Assembly: GCA_035604635.1 (NCBI GenBank)
Contig: DATNIC010000250.1
Location: 1-14,657, forward strand
Direction of reading: 5' to 3'
Length of the DNA stretch: 14,657 nucleotides
Origin: DATNIC01 sp035604635
Lineage (GTDB): Bacteria; Vulcanimicrobiota; Vulcanimicrobiia; Vulcanimicrobiales; Vulcanimicrobiaceae
Shown: positions 13,406-14,657 of the stretch, in pieces
Layout: each line of letters begins with the position of its first letter
Position numbering within the stretch: position 1 is the first letter of the stretch
Notes under the pieces: generated by a model
The model's input: only the letters and a program-made list of their open reading frames with translations
Told to the model about the DNA's origin: nothing
Database searches by the model: none
Position numbers and translations under genes: made by a program

Positions 13406-14657
13406 GTGCGGATCGATCCCGGAATCATTCGCGACGTTTTGTCGCGCACCGATCTGGCGGCTCTCGTCGGTTCGTATGTCTCGCTCACCAAGCGGGGCAA
13501 CGATCTCGTTGGCCTGTGTCCGTTCCATTCCGAGAAGACGCCGTCGTTTCACGTCCATCCCGATCGCGGCTTCTTCAAATGCTTCGGATGCGGGCTGGGC
13601 GGCGACGCGATCCGCTTCCTGAGCCAAATGGAGAACGTTCCATTTCCCGAAGCGGTCCGGACCCTGGCCAAACGGGCCGGCGTCGCTATAGAGGAAGAAA
13701 CTCCGGCGGCGGCCCGTAGCCGCAGCGAAAAAGAGCTGATCTACCGCGCCAACGACCTCGCGGCGAACTATTTTCACCGCATGCTGCGCGAACCGGCGGG
13801 CGAGACGGCACGCGCGTACTGCGAGCGCCGCGGCTTGACGCAAGAGACGATCGAGGCGTTTAAGCTGGGCTTCGCACCCGACCGTTGGGATGGGCTGGTC
13901 GGCGAGCTGCAGCGCGACGGGGTCGATCTTGCGATCGCCGCCAAGGCCGGCCTCGTGAAGCAGGGCCAGCACGGCTACTACGATTTTTACCGCGCGCGCC
14001 TGATGGTCCCGACGCTGTCGACGACCGGCGAAGTGATCGCCTTCGGCGGCCGCGCGCTCGGCGACGAGGAGCCGAAATATCTCAACACGGCGACGACGCC
14101 GGTCTACACGAAAGGCCGCTATCTTTTCGCGCTCAACGTCGCGCGGCGCGAGGCGGCGCAAAAGGATGCGTTCATCGTCGTCGAGGGTTATCTCGACTGC
14201 ATCGCGTTGCATCAAGCGGGCTTTCACAACGCGGTCGCGTCCCTTGGGACCGCCTTTACCGCCGAGCAGGCGAACGAGATCAAGAAGTACTGCCGCAACG
14301 TGTTCTTGTGCTTCGATGCGGATCCCGCGGGGCAGACCGCGACCCTGAAATCGATCGATACGCTCGTCGCAGCAGGGTGTTCGGCCCGAGTCGTCCGTTT
14401 GCCGGAAGGCGAGGATCCCGATTCCTTCGTTCGCAATCGCGGATCCGAAGCGTTTGCGCAGCTGCTCGACGATGCGACTTCGTGGGTCGAGTACAAGCTC
14501 GATCACGAGATCGCGACGATCCGCGGCGGGTTTCGCAGCGCCGCCGAGATTGCGCGCGAGGCCGAAAAACTCGTGCGCGGTCTGCCGCGAGAGGAGTGGG
14601 ATCGTTGGCGCGTCTACCTGGCGGCCCGGCTCGGGCTCAATGTCGACGATTTGCGCC
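13406..14657 (+). CDS. dnaG: DNA primase DnaG, 5' part (3' end outside window)
   Basis: The frame is open to the last base, giving about 417 codons from GTG 13406, chosen because 'RIDPGIIRDVLSRTDLAALV' is the normal DnaG opening. An in-frame GTG at 13355 adds 17 non-conserved residues; GGAAG at 13387-13391 is a distant ribosome site. The CHC2 zinc domain has Cys38, His41, Cys59 and Cys62 ('LCPFHSEKTPSFHV', 'KCFGCGLGGDAI'). The primase core contains 'GEVIAFGGRAL' and 'PKYLNTATTPVYTKGRYLF'. The Toprim motifs are 'VVEGYLD' (Glu260, Asp264) and 'CFDADPAG' (Asp304, Asp306). It makes RNA primers for replication. The DnaB-interacting C-terminal domain lies beyond the window. Bounds and identity are sure, except the exact start. 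Confidence 0.97.
   Translation, partial: MRIDPGIIRDVLSRTDLAALVGSYVSLTKRGNDLVGLCPFHSEKTPSFHVHPDRGFFKCFGCGLGGDAIRFLSQMENVPFPEAVRTLAKRAGVAIEEETPAAARSRSEKELIYRANDLAANYFHRMLREPAGETARAYCERRGLTQETIEAFKLGFAPDRWDGLVGELQRDGVDLAIAAKAGLVKQGQHGYYDFYRARLMVPTLSTTGEVIAFGGRALGDEEPKYLNTATTPVYTKGRYLFALNVARREAAQKDAFIVVEGYLDCIALHQAGFHNAVASLGTAFTAEQANEIKKYCRNVFLCFDADPAGQTATLKSIDTLVAAGCSARVVRLPEGEDPDSFVRNRGSEAFAQLLDDATSWVEYKLDHEIATIRGGFRSAAEIAREAEKLVRGLPREEWDRWRVYLAARLGLNVDDLR

Noticed and set aside
13376..14506. 376-codon minus-strand frame opposite dnaG
   Set aside because: Shadow of dnaG, whose zinc and Toprim motifs are unmistakable.

Overview
The window is dense, GC-rich bacterial DNA with almost no spacer. 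The solute-binding proteins carry Sec-type signal peptides without a lipobox cysteine, which suggests a diderm cell with a periplasm. Shine-Dalgarno sites (AGGAG/GGAGG types) and many GTG/TTG starts are visible. The phylum cannot be fixed from sequence reading alone. An uncultured soil lineage such as Eremiobacterota is my guess, at low confidence; a 16S or marker-gene placement of the source contig would settle it.

Left block (1-4513, + strand): a tightly packed operon holding the 3' part of a Leu/Ile/Val-type (PBP type 1) solute-binding protein, a family 1/iron(III)-type solute-binding protein, a heme-oxygenase-fold (PqqC/TenA-like) putative metallo-oxidase, an SDR dehydrogenase, and a protein of the M29-aminopeptidase/2,5-dihydroxypyridine dioxygenase (NicX) fold. 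These genes overlap or lie within about 20 nt of each other.

Middle block (4472-10775, - strand): transcribed from 10775 downwards are a second family 1 solute-binding protein (paralogue of the one at 771), two translationally coupled single-domain cupins (the first with a His/Asp/Glu-rich tail), an NMT1/SsuA-type solute-binding protein and a 14-TM DHA2-type MFS transporter. After a 121-nt gap and a small opposite-strand zinc-ribbon ORF come a dihydrodipicolinate-synthase-superfamily aldolase resembling hydroxybenzylidenepyruvate hydratase-aldolases (NahE/PhdJ) and a secreted YbhB-type PEBP protein. The left and middle blocks converge and overlap by 42 nt. Together they look like an uncharacterised uptake-plus-catabolism island for an aromatic or N-heteroaromatic compound: four solute-binding proteins, several candidate ring-opening metalloenzymes, a dehydrogenase and a pyruvate-type aldolase. 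No transcription factor, ABC permease or ATPase gene lies in the window.

Right block (10928-14657): housekeeping genes. A LytR-CpsA-Psr (LCP) cell-wall protein (+) is divergent from the middle block across a 152-nt region that contains a perfect 7-bp inverted repeat. Then come an HD-domain dNTPase-like phosphohydrolase (-) and, divergently, dnaG primase (+, cut by the window end). The HD/dnaG junction holds an exact TTATCCACA DnaA box. The HD gene's conserved N-terminus extends upstream of its first ATG with no canonical start codon. No tRNA, rRNA, CRISPR array, IS element or clear rho-independent terminator was seen, and no gene-free stretch exceeds about 160 nt.
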